Positions 25,486-33,555 of a stretch of 38,931 nt of DNA are shown here, piece after piece (positions within the stretch are counted from its first letter, which is position 1; the number at the start of each line of letters is the position of its first letter). The notes beneath the pieces are model-generated. The model ran no database searches and was not told where the DNA came from. It worked only from the letters and a program-made list of their open reading frames with translations. Source of the DNA: an uncultured Flavobacteriaceae bacterium (GTDB taxonomy: Bacteria; Bacteroidota; Bacteroidia; Flavobacteriales; Flavobacteriaceae); the NCBI GenBank assembly GCA_913048115.1, contig CAJWVI010000018.1, positions 1-38,931 on the forward strand, written 5' to 3'. The translations under genes were made by a program, and so were the position numbers.

Positions 25486-27152
25486 TGAAAATAGTACTAT
25501 TTATTTTTACATTTTTGAGCTGTTGGTTTTGTTTGGGTCAAGAAAGCACTCAAGATATGGAACGCCTGTATTTTCATGTCAATATTTCAAATGCTGAGAC
25601 ATTAGCCATCACAGAGAGAAAAAACAATACCATCGCTGTAATGAGTATGGCTAGTGATAAAGAAACTGAAATTTACGCTGCTCATACCGTGTACCGTTTT
25701 AAAAAATCATACCCCAATACCAAACGAGATCTTTTAAAAACTGTATACACAATAAGTACAGACAACCCAGAATTATTAGGTGCATTACAGTATAATTTTC
25801 CAGACAAGTACACGCGTATTGGTCAATACTTTACCACAGAAAATGCTTTTTATCCAAATGATTACGGCACTACAAGCCCTGTTGAGAACTTGGGCGCAAA
25901 ACATCCTGGGTTTGACCTTGATATGATTATGGCTCCAGAGGCCTGGGGCATTACTCGTGGTGACAAAAAAGTAGTAGTAGGAATTTCAGACTCAAAAGTA
26001 GACTCATTAGATCCAGACTTTAAAGATAGAGTTAGCAAGTACCTAAAATACTCCAATGCTAGTAAAGGGCTCGCTTGTGCCCATGGATCTAGTGTTGCGG
26101 CAATTGCAGTGGCAACAATGGATAATGGCTACGGCAGACCAGGTATTTGTGGAAATTGTGACGTTATCACTAATGACTACGGAAACTTTAAAGACATTGA
26201 AGAGCTTGTAGCAGCAGGCGCAAAGGTAATTAACACTAGTTGGGCCCTCTGTAAAATGGGAGGTAAATACAAAGAAAATATTCAAGAACGCATTAAAGAG
26301 ATGTATGATGACGGCATCATTATCGTTGCGGGTGCAGGTAATGGTAAGGATTGTAATAGAGATGGTACAAAACTTGGAGACTCCTTATATCCAGCCTCTT
26401 TTGAGAGAGTACTTTCTATCTCTGGAGTATACACTATAAATAGAGAGACTACAGATCAAGTATTTGAACATGAAGGAAGAAACCTAACCAAACAAGTGCG
26501 AGACAGACGTGCAGGGTATTTTTATGTAGCTAATGATGGAACGCTCACTCCTATTGAAATAGAAAAAGGAGTACAGATGAATAAAGCAGTAGATTTGGTC
26601 GCGCCAAGAGAAAACTACTTATTAGGTCATGACATCTGTGGTGAAAAAAATATTTATGGAGGGGCTTCTTCAAATGCTGCACCAGTTGTAACGGGTATTA
26701 TTGGGCTTATGTGGTCTGTAAATTATTGCTTGTCTTCTTATGAGGTAGAAAGTATTTTAAAGCTATCTTCACAGGGGGTTGAAAACCTTAGCGGCAATGA
26801 ACCTTATAAGGGTTTGATGGGTGCGGGAAGAGTAAATGCCTACCGCGCTGTTAAAATGTCTCAGCAGATGAAAGACCCCAATGCAACGGTCTATATAAAA
26901 AACCGTGCCTTTTATAGATTTGAATTTACCCTTTCAAGTGTGCAAAATAAAATTGAAATTAAAAATCAAACCTTTGAAAAAGACGCTACCGTAAATTTTA
27001 AAGCAAAAAATCAAATTGTTTTAAAGCCAGGAACCTATTTAAAACCAAATAAAAATGGATTTATATCGTTATCAATAGACCCAAGTATAAGTCTCCAAGA
27101 TTGCGAACCAACGGCTCCAAAAAACTATACATCTTATAAAGAAGATAACTAA
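25485..27152 (+). CDS. Secreted subtilisin-like (S8) serine protease
   Basis: 555 residues with signal peptide (about 1-18). The propeptide-like part reaches about residue 145; the S8 domain runs from about 150 to 435. The triad is complete: D169 (VVVGISDSKVD), H200 (AHGSSVAAIA) and S396 (GASSNAAPVV), with oxyanion N286 (VAGAGNGK). The histidine motif lacks the second His of the usual HGTHVAG. About 120 residues follow the domain, a C-terminal extension of unknown role, and no T9SS sorting tail is recognisable. The upstream coiled-coil gene overlaps by one base. It is probably exported to the periplasm or cell surface; the substrate is unknown. Confidence 0.88.
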   Translation: MKIVLFIFTFLSCWFCLGQESTQDMERLYFHVNISNAETLAITERKNNTIAVMSMASDKETEIYAAHTVYRFKKSYPNTKRDLLKTVYTISTDNPELLGALQYNFPDKYTRIGQYFTTENAFYPNDYGTTSPVENLGAKHPGFDLDMIMAPEAWGITRGDKKVVVGISDSKVDSLDPDFKDRVSKYLKYSNASKGLACAHGSSVAAIAVATMDNGYGRPGICGNCDVITNDYGNFKDIEELVAAGAKVINTSWALCKMGGKYKENIQERIKEMYDDGIIIVAGAGNGKDCNRDGTKLGDSLYPASFERVLSISGVYTINRETTDQVFEHEGRNLTKQVRDRRAGYFYVANDGTLTPIEIEKGVQMNKAVDLVAPRENYLLGHDICGEKNIYGGASSNAAPVVTGIIGLMWSVNYCLSSYEVESILKLSSQGVENLSGNEPYKGLMGAGRVNAYRAVKMSQQMKDPNATVYIKNRAFYRFEFTLSSVQNKIEIKNQTFEKDATVNFKAKNQIVLKPGTYLKPNKNGFISLSIDPSISLQDCEPTAPKNYTSYKEDN

Positions 27153-27162
27153 CACTTTCTAT

Positions 27163-27170
27163 TATATTTG
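27163..27170 (+). promoter_or_regulatory. -7 promoter box of ftsE
   Basis: TATATTTG matches TAnnTTTG and ends 20 bases before the ftsE ATG, inside the gap after the protease stop codon. No TTG is present at the -33 distance. Confidence 0.45.
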
Positions 27171-27190
27171 TTACAAATAAATAAAATTTC

Positions 27191-27874
27191 ATGTCTCAAG
27201 CCGTCCTAGAACTTACCAACGCTTCTATTTTTCAAAAAGAAAATTTAATTCTTGATAATGTTTCTATACGCATAGAAAAAGGGGAGTTTGTCTACCTCAT
27301 TGGTAAAACTGGAACTGGAAAAAGTAGTTTTATGAAAACTCTTTATGGTGATTTACCTCTAAGTAAAGGAGATGGCCATATTGTAGGGTATGATTTAGGT
27401 AGCTTAAAAGAAAAAGAGATTCCTTTTTTAAGAAGAAAACTGGGCGTTGTATTTCAAGATTTTAAGTTATTAAATGACCGCACTGTAAAAGAAAATTTAC
27501 TTTTTGTATTAAATGCTACAGGCTGGAAAGACAAAAAAGAGATGGAGTTAAAAATTGATGAGGTATTAGATAAAGTAGATATGAAAACTAAAAACTTTAA
27601 ATATCCATACCAATTATCTGGGGGGGAGCAACAGCGTATTGCAATTGCAAGAGCCTTGCTAAACGATCCCGAATTAATTTTAGCTGATGAACCTACAGGC
27701 AACCTTGATCCACAAACCAGTGTTGAAGTCATGCAGGTATTGCAAGAAATAAACAACAATGGCAATACTATTTTAATGGCTACTCATGATTATGCATTAC
27801 TACTTAAATACCCTTCTAAAACACTAAAATGTGATGAAGGACAGTTATTTGAAGTAGTCCAAAAAACGGTGTAA
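27191..27874 (+). CDS. ftsE: FtsE-like ABC ATP-binding protein
   Basis: 227 residues, the usual FtsE length. Walker A is GKTGTGKSS (38-46), the signature LSGGEQQR is at 142-149, and Walker B LILADE at 162-167. The sequence VYLIGKTGTGKSSFMKTLYG, and the KNFKYPYQLSGGEQQR region, fit the FtsE clade, which with the membrane partner FtsX activates peptidoglycan hydrolases at the division site. No ftsX lies next to it, as is common in this phylum. It faces mltG with seven bases between the stop codons, putting two peptidoglycan-related genes tail to tail. Simple lipoprotein or macrolide exporter ATPases are the alternative family. Confidence 0.8.
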   Translation: MSQAVLELTNASIFQKENLILDNVSIRIEKGEFVYLIGKTGTGKSSFMKTLYGDLPLSKGDGHIVGYDLGSLKEKEIPFLRRKLGVVFQDFKLLNDRTVKENLLFVLNATGWKDKKEMELKIDEVLDKVDMKTKNFKYPYQLSGGEQQRIAIARALLNDPELILADEPTGNLDPQTSVEVMQVLQEINNNGNTILMATHDYALLLKYPSKTLKCDEGQLFEVVQKTV

Positions 27875-27881
27875 ACAGCAC

Positions 27882-28925
27882 CTATCTATTCACTCCTTGG
27901 GTATTAATCCAGTTTACATACGCTCTTCTATTGCGGTTATGACCAGCTAGTGTTTTAGCAAATTTGTGGTACCCAAAGTCTTGCACATTAGCAACCATAT
28001 AATAAAAAGCATGCTTTTGGTAATTCAACACCCCATCTATCGCAGAAACATCAGGCATCGCTATAGGTCCAGGAGGCACTCCAGCATGTTTGTAGGTATT
28101 ATACGGCGAGATGTTTTCTAAGTCTTTATACAAAACACGCTTTATCACTTGGGTAAAATTATTTTCGCTTTTCTTTTTGGCGAAAATAACTGTAGGGTCT
28201 GCCTGCAGAAGCATTCCTTTTTTTAACCTGTTAATATACAAACCCGCAACAATAGCCCTTTCTTCTACCATGGCGGTTTCTTTTTGAACAATAGCAGCCA
28301 GTGCCATCACTTGATCTCTAGACATCTGTAATTTTTTTGCTTTTGAAACCCTAGAGGCATTCCAGAAAGTATTGTACTGTTTTAGCATCTTGTCACAAAA
28401 TGCCTCAGCAGTAGTATTCCAATAAACTTCGTAGGTATTAGGGATATACATACCAAGGGCCGTGTCTTGGTTAAAACCAGATGCTTTAAGAAAGTCTAAA
28501 TTTAGCATGGCCTTTATAAACGAAAGACTATCGGCCTCCATCTGGGTAGCCAGGTGTCCTGCCAAGTTTACCAAACGTTCTTGATTGTTAAATTTTATTT
28601 TAACAGGAACGTTGCCGGTTCTAATGCTATTAATAATTTCATTGTTGTTACTCCCTTTTTTAATAATAAAATGTCCTGCTTTAATATTTGCACTGTAGCC
28701 TTTTTTTTTGGCTACAGTATTAAAGGTTTTCATGTCTTTCAATAGTGGGCTTAGCTCCTCTTGTACCATATTAAATGTTGCTCCTGTTGAGATAAAAACA
28801 TGTGCTTGGTCATTATTAAAACCGGTGTTAGCACTAAAGACATTAGTATATACATAGTATGAGAAACCAGCCATTCCAACAAGGCCAAGTAGCACTATTG
28901 CTAGTAATATTTTTTTTAAATACAT
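27882..28925 (-). CDS. mltG: Endolytic transglycosylase MltG
   Basis: 347 residues with one N-terminal transmembrane helix (about 6-28) and a periplasmic YceG/MltG domain. The catalytic glutamate is E216 in LAAIVQKETAMVEE, close to its position in the E. coli enzyme; IPNTYEVYWN and YNTYKHAGVPPGPIAMPD are other family motifs. MltG cuts nascent glycan strands and sets their length. It is the last gene of the minus-strand unit dapF-GNAT-mltG, 20 bases after the acetyltransferase, which ties DAP synthesis to glycan processing. Confidence 0.94.
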   Translation of the reverse strand: MYLKKILLAIVLLGLVGMAGFSYYVYTNVFSANTGFNNDQAHVFISTGATFNMVQEELSPLLKDMKTFNTVAKKKGYSANIKAGHFIIKKGSNNNEIINSIRTGNVPVKIKFNNQERLVNLAGHLATQMEADSLSFIKAMLNLDFLKASGFNQDTALGMYIPNTYEVYWNTTAEAFCDKMLKQYNTFWNASRVSKAKKLQMSRDQVMALAAIVQKETAMVEERAIVAGLYINRLKKGMLLQADPTVIFAKKKSENNFTQVIKRVLYKDLENISPYNTYKHAGVPPGPIAMPDVSAIDGVLNYQKHAFYYMVANVQDFGYHKFAKTLAGHNRNRRAYVNWINTQGVNR

Positions 28926-28945
28926 TTTTTTATTCTTCTTTTAAT

Positions 28946-29476
28946 CTATTTATTAGCTAGGATGCGTTGATACACAAACTCATCTTTATAGCTATTTTGA
29001 GTGTAATTCCAATCTTTTTTAATCCCCGATTTTATAAAACCTGCTTTTTCAAATAAAGAGATACTCACATTATTTTCTTCAGAAATATTTGCAAATACTT
29101 GATGTACTTGAAGGTATTCTTTAGCATAAGCACAAATCAAACTCAAACTTTGAGCCGCATACCCTTTGGAACGTTGGGCAGTATCAAAAATAACAAGCCC
29201 AACACCCACTCTATGATGTTGTGGATTAAAATCGAACAAATCAATACAACCCAGAGCTTGATTAGTTTCTGTATGCTCGATCATTAAACGCAATTGCTTT
29301 ACATCAAAAATATCTCGATGGCTATTTTCTAGATATTGACTTAGTACATATTTTGAAAAAGGAGTTAGGGTATGACTCACCTCCCATAGATTGCTGTCGT
29401 TTTCTAAAGCATACAAATAATCTAGATCTGTAGGCTCTAAGGCGCGTAAGTGTATGGTTTTTCCTTGTAACATCAT
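28946..29476 (-). CDS. GNAT-family N-acetyltransferase
   Basis: 176 residues with the GNAT fold. The RGYA-like acetyl-CoA loop is RSKGYAAQSLSL, with a following FANISEENNVSISLFEKAGF motif, typical of SpeG/RimJ-like members. The acceptor is unknown. The start is the ATG at 29474-29476, which overlaps the dapF stop (ATGA); another ATG follows at once (29471-29473), so the true start could be either. A TTG further upstream (29485) is unlikely. It lies between dapF and mltG, and may be a polyamine, ribosomal-protein or cell-wall acetylase. Confidence 0.85.
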   Translation of the reverse strand: MMLQGKTIHLRALEPTDLDYLYALENDSNLWEVSHTLTPFSKYVLSQYLENSHRDIFDVKQLRLMIEHTETNQALGCIDLFDFNPQHHRVGVGLVIFDTAQRSKGYAAQSLSLICAYAKEYLQVHQVFANISEENNVSISLFEKAGFIKSGIKKDWNYTQNSYKDEFVYQRILANK

Positions 29477-30249
29477 AGCTTCCAAATACCTTTATAAACT
29501 TGTATTGCTGACCCTTCTAAAATAATAGCAGTATACCCATTTGCTTCTTTAGCAAAAGACACAGAGAGGGTTCCTCCTGGTGTTTTTAAATACACTTTTT
29601 TTTGTTTTGTTTTTCCTGTAGCAAACATAGCGATAGCAACTGCTGTTACACCGGTACCGCAAGAAAGGGTTTCATCTTCCACCCCGCGTTCATAGGTTCT
29701 TACAGCAAAAGTATCTTCAGAGATTTTAGAAACAAAATTAACGTTAGCTCCTTCTTTACCATAGGTATGATTTCTAATAGCGCGTCCTTTTTCAAGAATA
29801 TTTAGTTTTTCCAGGTTGGCTACCATTTCAACATGATGTGGTGATCCTGTATTTAAAAAACAATAGTGTTCATGTCTTGTTATGTGAGTTACATCTGTCA
29901 TCTGCAATGCCACACTAGTATCTTTGATAGAGGCCTGATGCATACCGTCAATGGCCATAAACTCTGTTTGAGTTTTTATCAGACCCAAAAAAGATGCAAA
30001 ATGCACGATACATCTACCACCGTTACCACACATAGAACTTTCGTTGCCATCTGCATTATAATACACCATAGAAAAATCTAAGCTTGGATGCTTTTCTAAG
30101 AGAATAAGGCCATCTGCTCCCACTCCAAACTTTCTATCACAAAACTGCGCCACTAATTTGGTGTTGTTTTTAGGAAAATTTTGCTGTCGATTATCTATCA
30201 ACACAAAATCGTTTCCAGTACCTTGATATTTATAAAATGGAATTTGCAT
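29473..30249 (-). CDS. dapF: Diaminopimelate epimerase
   Basis: 258-residue cytoplasmic enzyme that converts LL- to meso-diaminopimelate, for lysine and the peptidoglycan cross-link. The two active-site cysteines are C74 (SSMCGNGGRC) and C197 (ETLSCGTG), each in the conserved motif; MQIPFYKYQGTGNDF is the usual beginning. The start is the ATG at 30247-30249. A GTG two codons earlier is unlikely because a -7 box ends at 30255. The downstream acetyltransferase overlaps by four bases (ATGA). Confidence 0.95.
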   Translation of the reverse strand: MQIPFYKYQGTGNDFVLIDNRQQNFPKNNTKLVAQFCDRKFGVGADGLILLEKHPSLDFSMVYYNADGNESSMCGNGGRCIVHFASFLGLIKTQTEFMAIDGMHQASIKDTSVALQMTDVTHITRHEHYCFLNTGSPHHVEMVANLEKLNILEKGRAIRNHTYGKEGANVNFVSKISEDTFAVRTYERGVEDETLSCGTGVTAVAIAMFATGKTKQKKVYLKTPGGTLSVSFAKEANGYTAIILEGSAIQVYKGIWKL

Positions 30250-30254
30250 ACTCA

Positions 30255-30262
30255 CAAAGGTA
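30255..30262 (-). promoter_or_regulatory. -7 promoter box, apparently leaderless, for dapF
   Basis: TACCTTTG on the minus strand matches TAnnTTTG and ends five bases before the dapF ATG at 30249. The transcript would start at or near the start codon. No -33 TTG is visible. Confidence 0.5.
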
Positions 30263-30387
30263 AGAAATACTACTATGTTCTAAAACGATACCGAAATCTT
30301 AATGAAAGGATTCAAATCAAACGATTTCCTTGTTGCAATTATAACATTTTAAAGCTCAGAGCAGGACAACAGTTTTTTTATTTTCTT

Positions 30388-30421
30388 TTGAACACAAAAT
30401 CCAAGAAAATAACTACTTTTG
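30388..30421 (+). promoter_or_regulatory. Promoter of the GAPDH gene
   Basis: TTG (30388-30390), 23 bases and TACTTTTG (30414-30421) match the Bacteroidota consensus at the upper limit of spacing. The leader would be about 50 bases. The rest of the 30256-30476 gap, between dapF and this gene, holds nothing else I recognise. Confidence 0.6.
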
Positions 30422-30476
30422 CGCAACATTTAAACAACCGTTTTTGTTTTACCAAAAACACCAAAAAACACATCCT

Positions 30477-31922
30477 ATGAGTTTTGATGACGTTTATCAG
30501 AAAGAGCTGTCTTTTCAAACAGATCGCCGCAAGGCAGCAGTTGCATTTATTAATATAATTAGTGATTTATGGTATGATAAATCAATAGAATTAATAATAT
30601 TTCGCAATCAATTAATTGACAGAAATGTCAGTGAAATTTTAAAACTCCATGAGTATGCAGGAGAATTTGTGCAAAAGCCTATTTCAATCTTTGACTCTGT
30701 TGAAATTGCACAAGCCATTAAAACATTAAATCTCCCTCCAGCAAAACTAGACATTGGTAAATTAACCTATGAGTTTCATCTAGAAAAAAAGAACACAAAT
30801 GTTCTTGCCTTTGTTTCTGAAAAATTAAAAAGTGCTAAAAACCAAGAAGAAATTACTCCTAAAGATGTAGTATTATATGGTTTTGGTAGAATTGGCAGAC
30901 TTTTAGCACGTGAGCTAATGACTAGAACAGGACAAGGAAGTCTAATGCGCCTTAGAGCTATTGTAACTCGTGGTGTTATTGACAAAAATATATTAGAAAA
31001 AAGAGCTTCTTTATTGAAGTATGATTCTGTGCATGGAGATTTCTCAGGTACTGTTGTTGTAGATCAAAAAAATAAGGCTTTAATTATTAATGGAACGACT
31101 GTACATGTCATTTCAGCAAACGGCCCAGAAGATATAGACTACACATCATATGGTATTCAAGATGCTTTGATAATTGATAACACTGGAGCTTTTAGAGATA
31201 AAAAAGAACTGAGTCGTCATTTAATACCCAATGGAGCAAGTAAAGTTTTGTTAACAGCACCAGGTGCTGGTATCCCTAACATTGTACATGGTGTTAATCA
31301 TTTTGAGAATAACCCAGATGATACAGATATCTTTTCTGCAGCATCTTGCACAACCAATGCTATAACACCAATTTTAAAAGCTATAGAAGATAGTTTTGGG
31401 GTTGTACATGGTCATCTTGAAACAATTCACGCCTACACCAATGACCAAAACTTGGTAGACAACATGCATAAAAAACACCGTCGTGGTCGTGCAGCGGCTT
31501 TAAACATGGTCATTACAGAAACAGGCGCTGGAAAAGCAGTTACAAAGGCTTTACCTTCTTTTGAAGGAAAACTAACATCAAACGCCATAAGAGTTCCTGT
31601 ACCTAATGGTTCATTGGCTATTTTAAAGTTAACGCTAGAAAAAGAAACTTCTGTGGAAGGTTTAAATGCCACCATAAAGAAATATGCCTTAGAAGGTGAT
31701 CTGGTAGAACAAATAAAGTACTCATTAAACAATGAGTTAGTATCTAGTGATATTGTAGGGTCCTCAGCGCCATCTATTTTTGATAGTAACGCTACTATTG
31801 TCACCAAAGATGGTAAAAACATTGTAATCTATGTATGGTATGATAACGAGTATGGATATAGTCATCAAGTTATTAGGTTAGCAAAACATATTGCCAAAGT
31901 AAGAAGGTTTACCTATTACTAG
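30477..31922 (+). CDS. gap: Glyceraldehyde-3-phosphate dehydrogenase, long form
   Basis: 481 residues, about 145 longer than the classical 335-residue enzyme because of an N-terminal helical extension (1-128) of no known fold. The Rossmann fingerprint GFGRIGR (135-141) follows, then nucleophile C291 (ASCTTNA), the general base H318 (TIHAYTND) and the family ending WYDNEYGY. Where NAD-specific enzymes have an Asp after strand 2 (usually VNDL), this protein has VTRG (163-166), which removes the acidic residue and suggests NADP preference. An anabolic (gluconeogenic) role is a reasonable guess. The start is the ATG at 30477; a TTG at 30444 is not needed and lies in the leader. A promoter and a strong terminator flank the gene. 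Confidence 0.9.
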   Translation: MSFDDVYQKELSFQTDRRKAAVAFINIISDLWYDKSIELIIFRNQLIDRNVSEILKLHEYAGEFVQKPISIFDSVEIAQAIKTLNLPPAKLDIGKLTYEFHLEKKNTNVLAFVSEKLKSAKNQEEITPKDVVLYGFGRIGRLLARELMTRTGQGSLMRLRAIVTRGVIDKNILEKRASLLKYDSVHGDFSGTVVVDQKNKALIINGTTVHVISANGPEDIDYTSYGIQDALIIDNTGAFRDKKELSRHLIPNGASKVLLTAPGAGIPNIVHGVNHFENNPDDTDIFSAASCTTNAITPILKAIEDSFGVVHGHLETIHAYTNDQNLVDNMHKKHRRGRAAALNMVITETGAGKAVTKALPSFEGKLTSNAIRVPVPNGSLAILKLTLEKETSVEGLNATIKKYALEGDLVEQIKYSLNNELVSSDIVGSSAPSIFDSNATIVTKDGKNIVIYVWYDNEYGYSHQVIRLAKHIAKVRRFTYY

Positions 31923-31978
31923 TTATTGTAAAGTGGTATGTGCCATTGCCAAAGCTGTGGTATTAAATCATTCATATG

Positions 31979-32010
31979 AAGCTGTGAACTTTGAGTTTAC
32001 AGCTTTTTTT
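31979..32010 (+). terminator. Terminator of the GAPDH gene
   Basis: AAGCTGTGAACT (31979-31990) pairs with AGTTTACAGCTT (31994-32005), twelve pairs with one G-U wobble and a three-base loop, followed by a run of seven T. An AAGCTGTG copy also occurs at 31952-31959, and TTCATATGAA (31971-31980) is a palindrome at the foot of the stem. Confidence 0.85.
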
Positions 32011-32075
32011 AATATTAAACTCAAACCTACAAACCTATAATCTAGAAGAAAAGACGACCAAGTATTACAGTATAC

Positions 32076-32109
32076 TTGGGAAGCACCTAAATTATAAATT
32101 GTAGCTTTG
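32076..32109 (+). promoter_or_regulatory. Promoter of the helicase gene
   Basis: TTG (32076-32078), 23 bases and TAGCTTTG (32102-32109) match the consensus. The box ends 15 bases before the ATG at 32125, so the leader is about 10 bases. Confidence 0.55.
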
Positions 32110-32124
32110 CCAAAAATACCGAAT

Positions 32125-33492
32125 ATGGATTCTTTTCTCGATTTTAAAATTAACAAACAGCTGCATTTTGCTATTGAAGATTTGGGGTTTTCTAAGCCTA
32201 CAGAAATTCAGCAAAAATCGTTTGCTCCAATTGGATCTGGAAAAGATGTCGTGGGTATCGCACAAACTGGTACAGGGAAGACCTTTGCCTATATGCTGCC
32301 CCTTATAAGTGGACTCAAGTTTTCTAGACAAATTGATCCTCGTATTTTGGTGTTAGTTCCTACAAGGGAGCTGGTTTTGCAGGTGGTTGATGAAATTGAG
32401 AAGTTTGGTAAATACTCTTCTATTAGAGTTGTAGGTGTGTATGGAGGTGTAAACATTAATACCCATAAAGAAGCAGTTTTAGAAGGTGCAGATATTGTGG
32501 TGGCAACACCAGGAAGGCTTTATGACCTAATATTAAGTCGTGCTTTAAAAACAAAAAATATAAAAAAATTAGTGATTGATGAGGTAGATGTCATGCTAGA
32601 TTTAGGCTTCAGATTCCAGCTAACCAACATCTTTGAATTACTTCAAGAACAACGTCAAAACATCATGTACTCTGCTACTATGACAGATGACGTTGCTGTA
32701 TTTATAAATGACTTTTTTAAAAACCCTACCACTATCTCTGTGGCAGTAAGTGGAACTCCTCTTGACAACATACAACAGGTTGCCTATGATGTACCCAACT
32801 TTTATACCAAAGCGAACTTGCTTTGTCACTTATTAAAAGATAAGACACTATTTACAAAAACATTGGTTTTTGTTCCTAACAAAAAAAGAGCAGATTTGTT
32901 GTATGAATTGCTACAGGAAGCCTTCAAAGATGATGTTGCTGTTATTCATTCCAACAAAACACAGAACTACCGCATACGCTCCATAGAAAACTTTAACGCA
33001 AACGCAACACGTGTTTTAGTAACTACAGATATTATGGCGCGTGGTCTGGATTTAAACCTTGTTAGTCATGTTATAAATGTAGACACTCCTAGGTTTCCAG
33101 AAAACTACATGCACCGTATTGGTAGAACAGGACGTGCAGAGGCAGAAGGAACTGCCATCTTACTTACCACTCAAAAAGAACAACCCTTTAGAGAGACTAT
33201 TGAAGCACTCATGGATAAGACTATTGAAAAAATAGCCATCCCAGAAGATGTTGAAATTTCTACAAAACTTACTTTAGATGAACAACCTGAAAGCTTAGAA
33301 AGAGAAAATCCTCACAGCCAACAGTTTGAAGAAGGGGGTGAAAGTTTTCACGAGAAGAGTGATAAAAATAGCCAGACTAATCAAGGAGGTTCTTACAAGC
33401 GTATTATCAAACTGAAATATAAAAAAGCTAGAACAAAAGGCGATAAGAATTTCAACCAAAGAAATAAACAAAAAGGGAAAAAGCCTTTTTAA
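32125..33492 (+). CDS. DEAD-box-type RNA helicase with DEVD motif II
   Basis: 455 residues, two RecA domains. Q motif GFSKPTEIQQ (21-30), motif I AQTGTGKT (46-53), PTREL (79-83), ATPGRL (127-132), motif II (152-155), SAT (183-185), motif V ARGLDL and motif VI HRIGRTGR. Motif II reads DEVD instead of DEAD; the two acidic residues needed for ATP hydrolysis are kept. A basic, low-complexity tail (about 395-455, with SYKRIIKLKYKKAR) likely binds RNA. RNA remodelling in ribosome assembly or cold response is inferred. The start is the ATG at 32125, just after a promoter; a TTG at 32107 overlaps the -7 box. Confidence 0.92.
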   Translation: MDSFLDFKINKQLHFAIEDLGFSKPTEIQQKSFAPIGSGKDVVGIAQTGTGKTFAYMLPLISGLKFSRQIDPRILVLVPTRELVLQVVDEIEKFGKYSSIRVVGVYGGVNINTHKEAVLEGADIVVATPGRLYDLILSRALKTKNIKKLVIDEVDVMLDLGFRFQLTNIFELLQEQRQNIMYSATMTDDVAVFINDFFKNPTTISVAVSGTPLDNIQQVAYDVPNFYTKANLLCHLLKDKTLFTKTLVFVPNKKRADLLYELLQEAFKDDVAVIHSNKTQNYRIRSIENFNANATRVLVTTDIMARGLDLNLVSHVINVDTPRFPENYMHRIGRTGRAEAEGTAILLTTQKEQPFRETIEALMDKTIEKIAIPEDVEISTKLTLDEQPESLERENPHSQQFEEGGESFHEKSDKNSQTNQGGSYKRIIKLKYKKARTKGDKNFNQRNKQKGKKPF

Positions 33493-33555
33493 GCCTATCA
33501 TACTAGGGTATTTCTTTGGCAGAGGTCTAGAGATTAATAAACAAGTTAAAATACT

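Noticed and set aside
25862-26285. Long reverse frames inside the protease gene
   Set aside because: They are antisense to a gene with a complete catalytic triad and have no recognisable motifs.
30181-30480. A 99-codon plus-strand frame ending at the GAPDH start
   Set aside because: It begins antisense inside dapF, has low-complexity composition and overlaps a well-supported promoter; no family resemblance.
31433-31822. 129-codon minus-strand frame in the GAPDH gene
   Set aside because: Fully inside a conserved coding region on the other strand, and no promoter or motif supports it.
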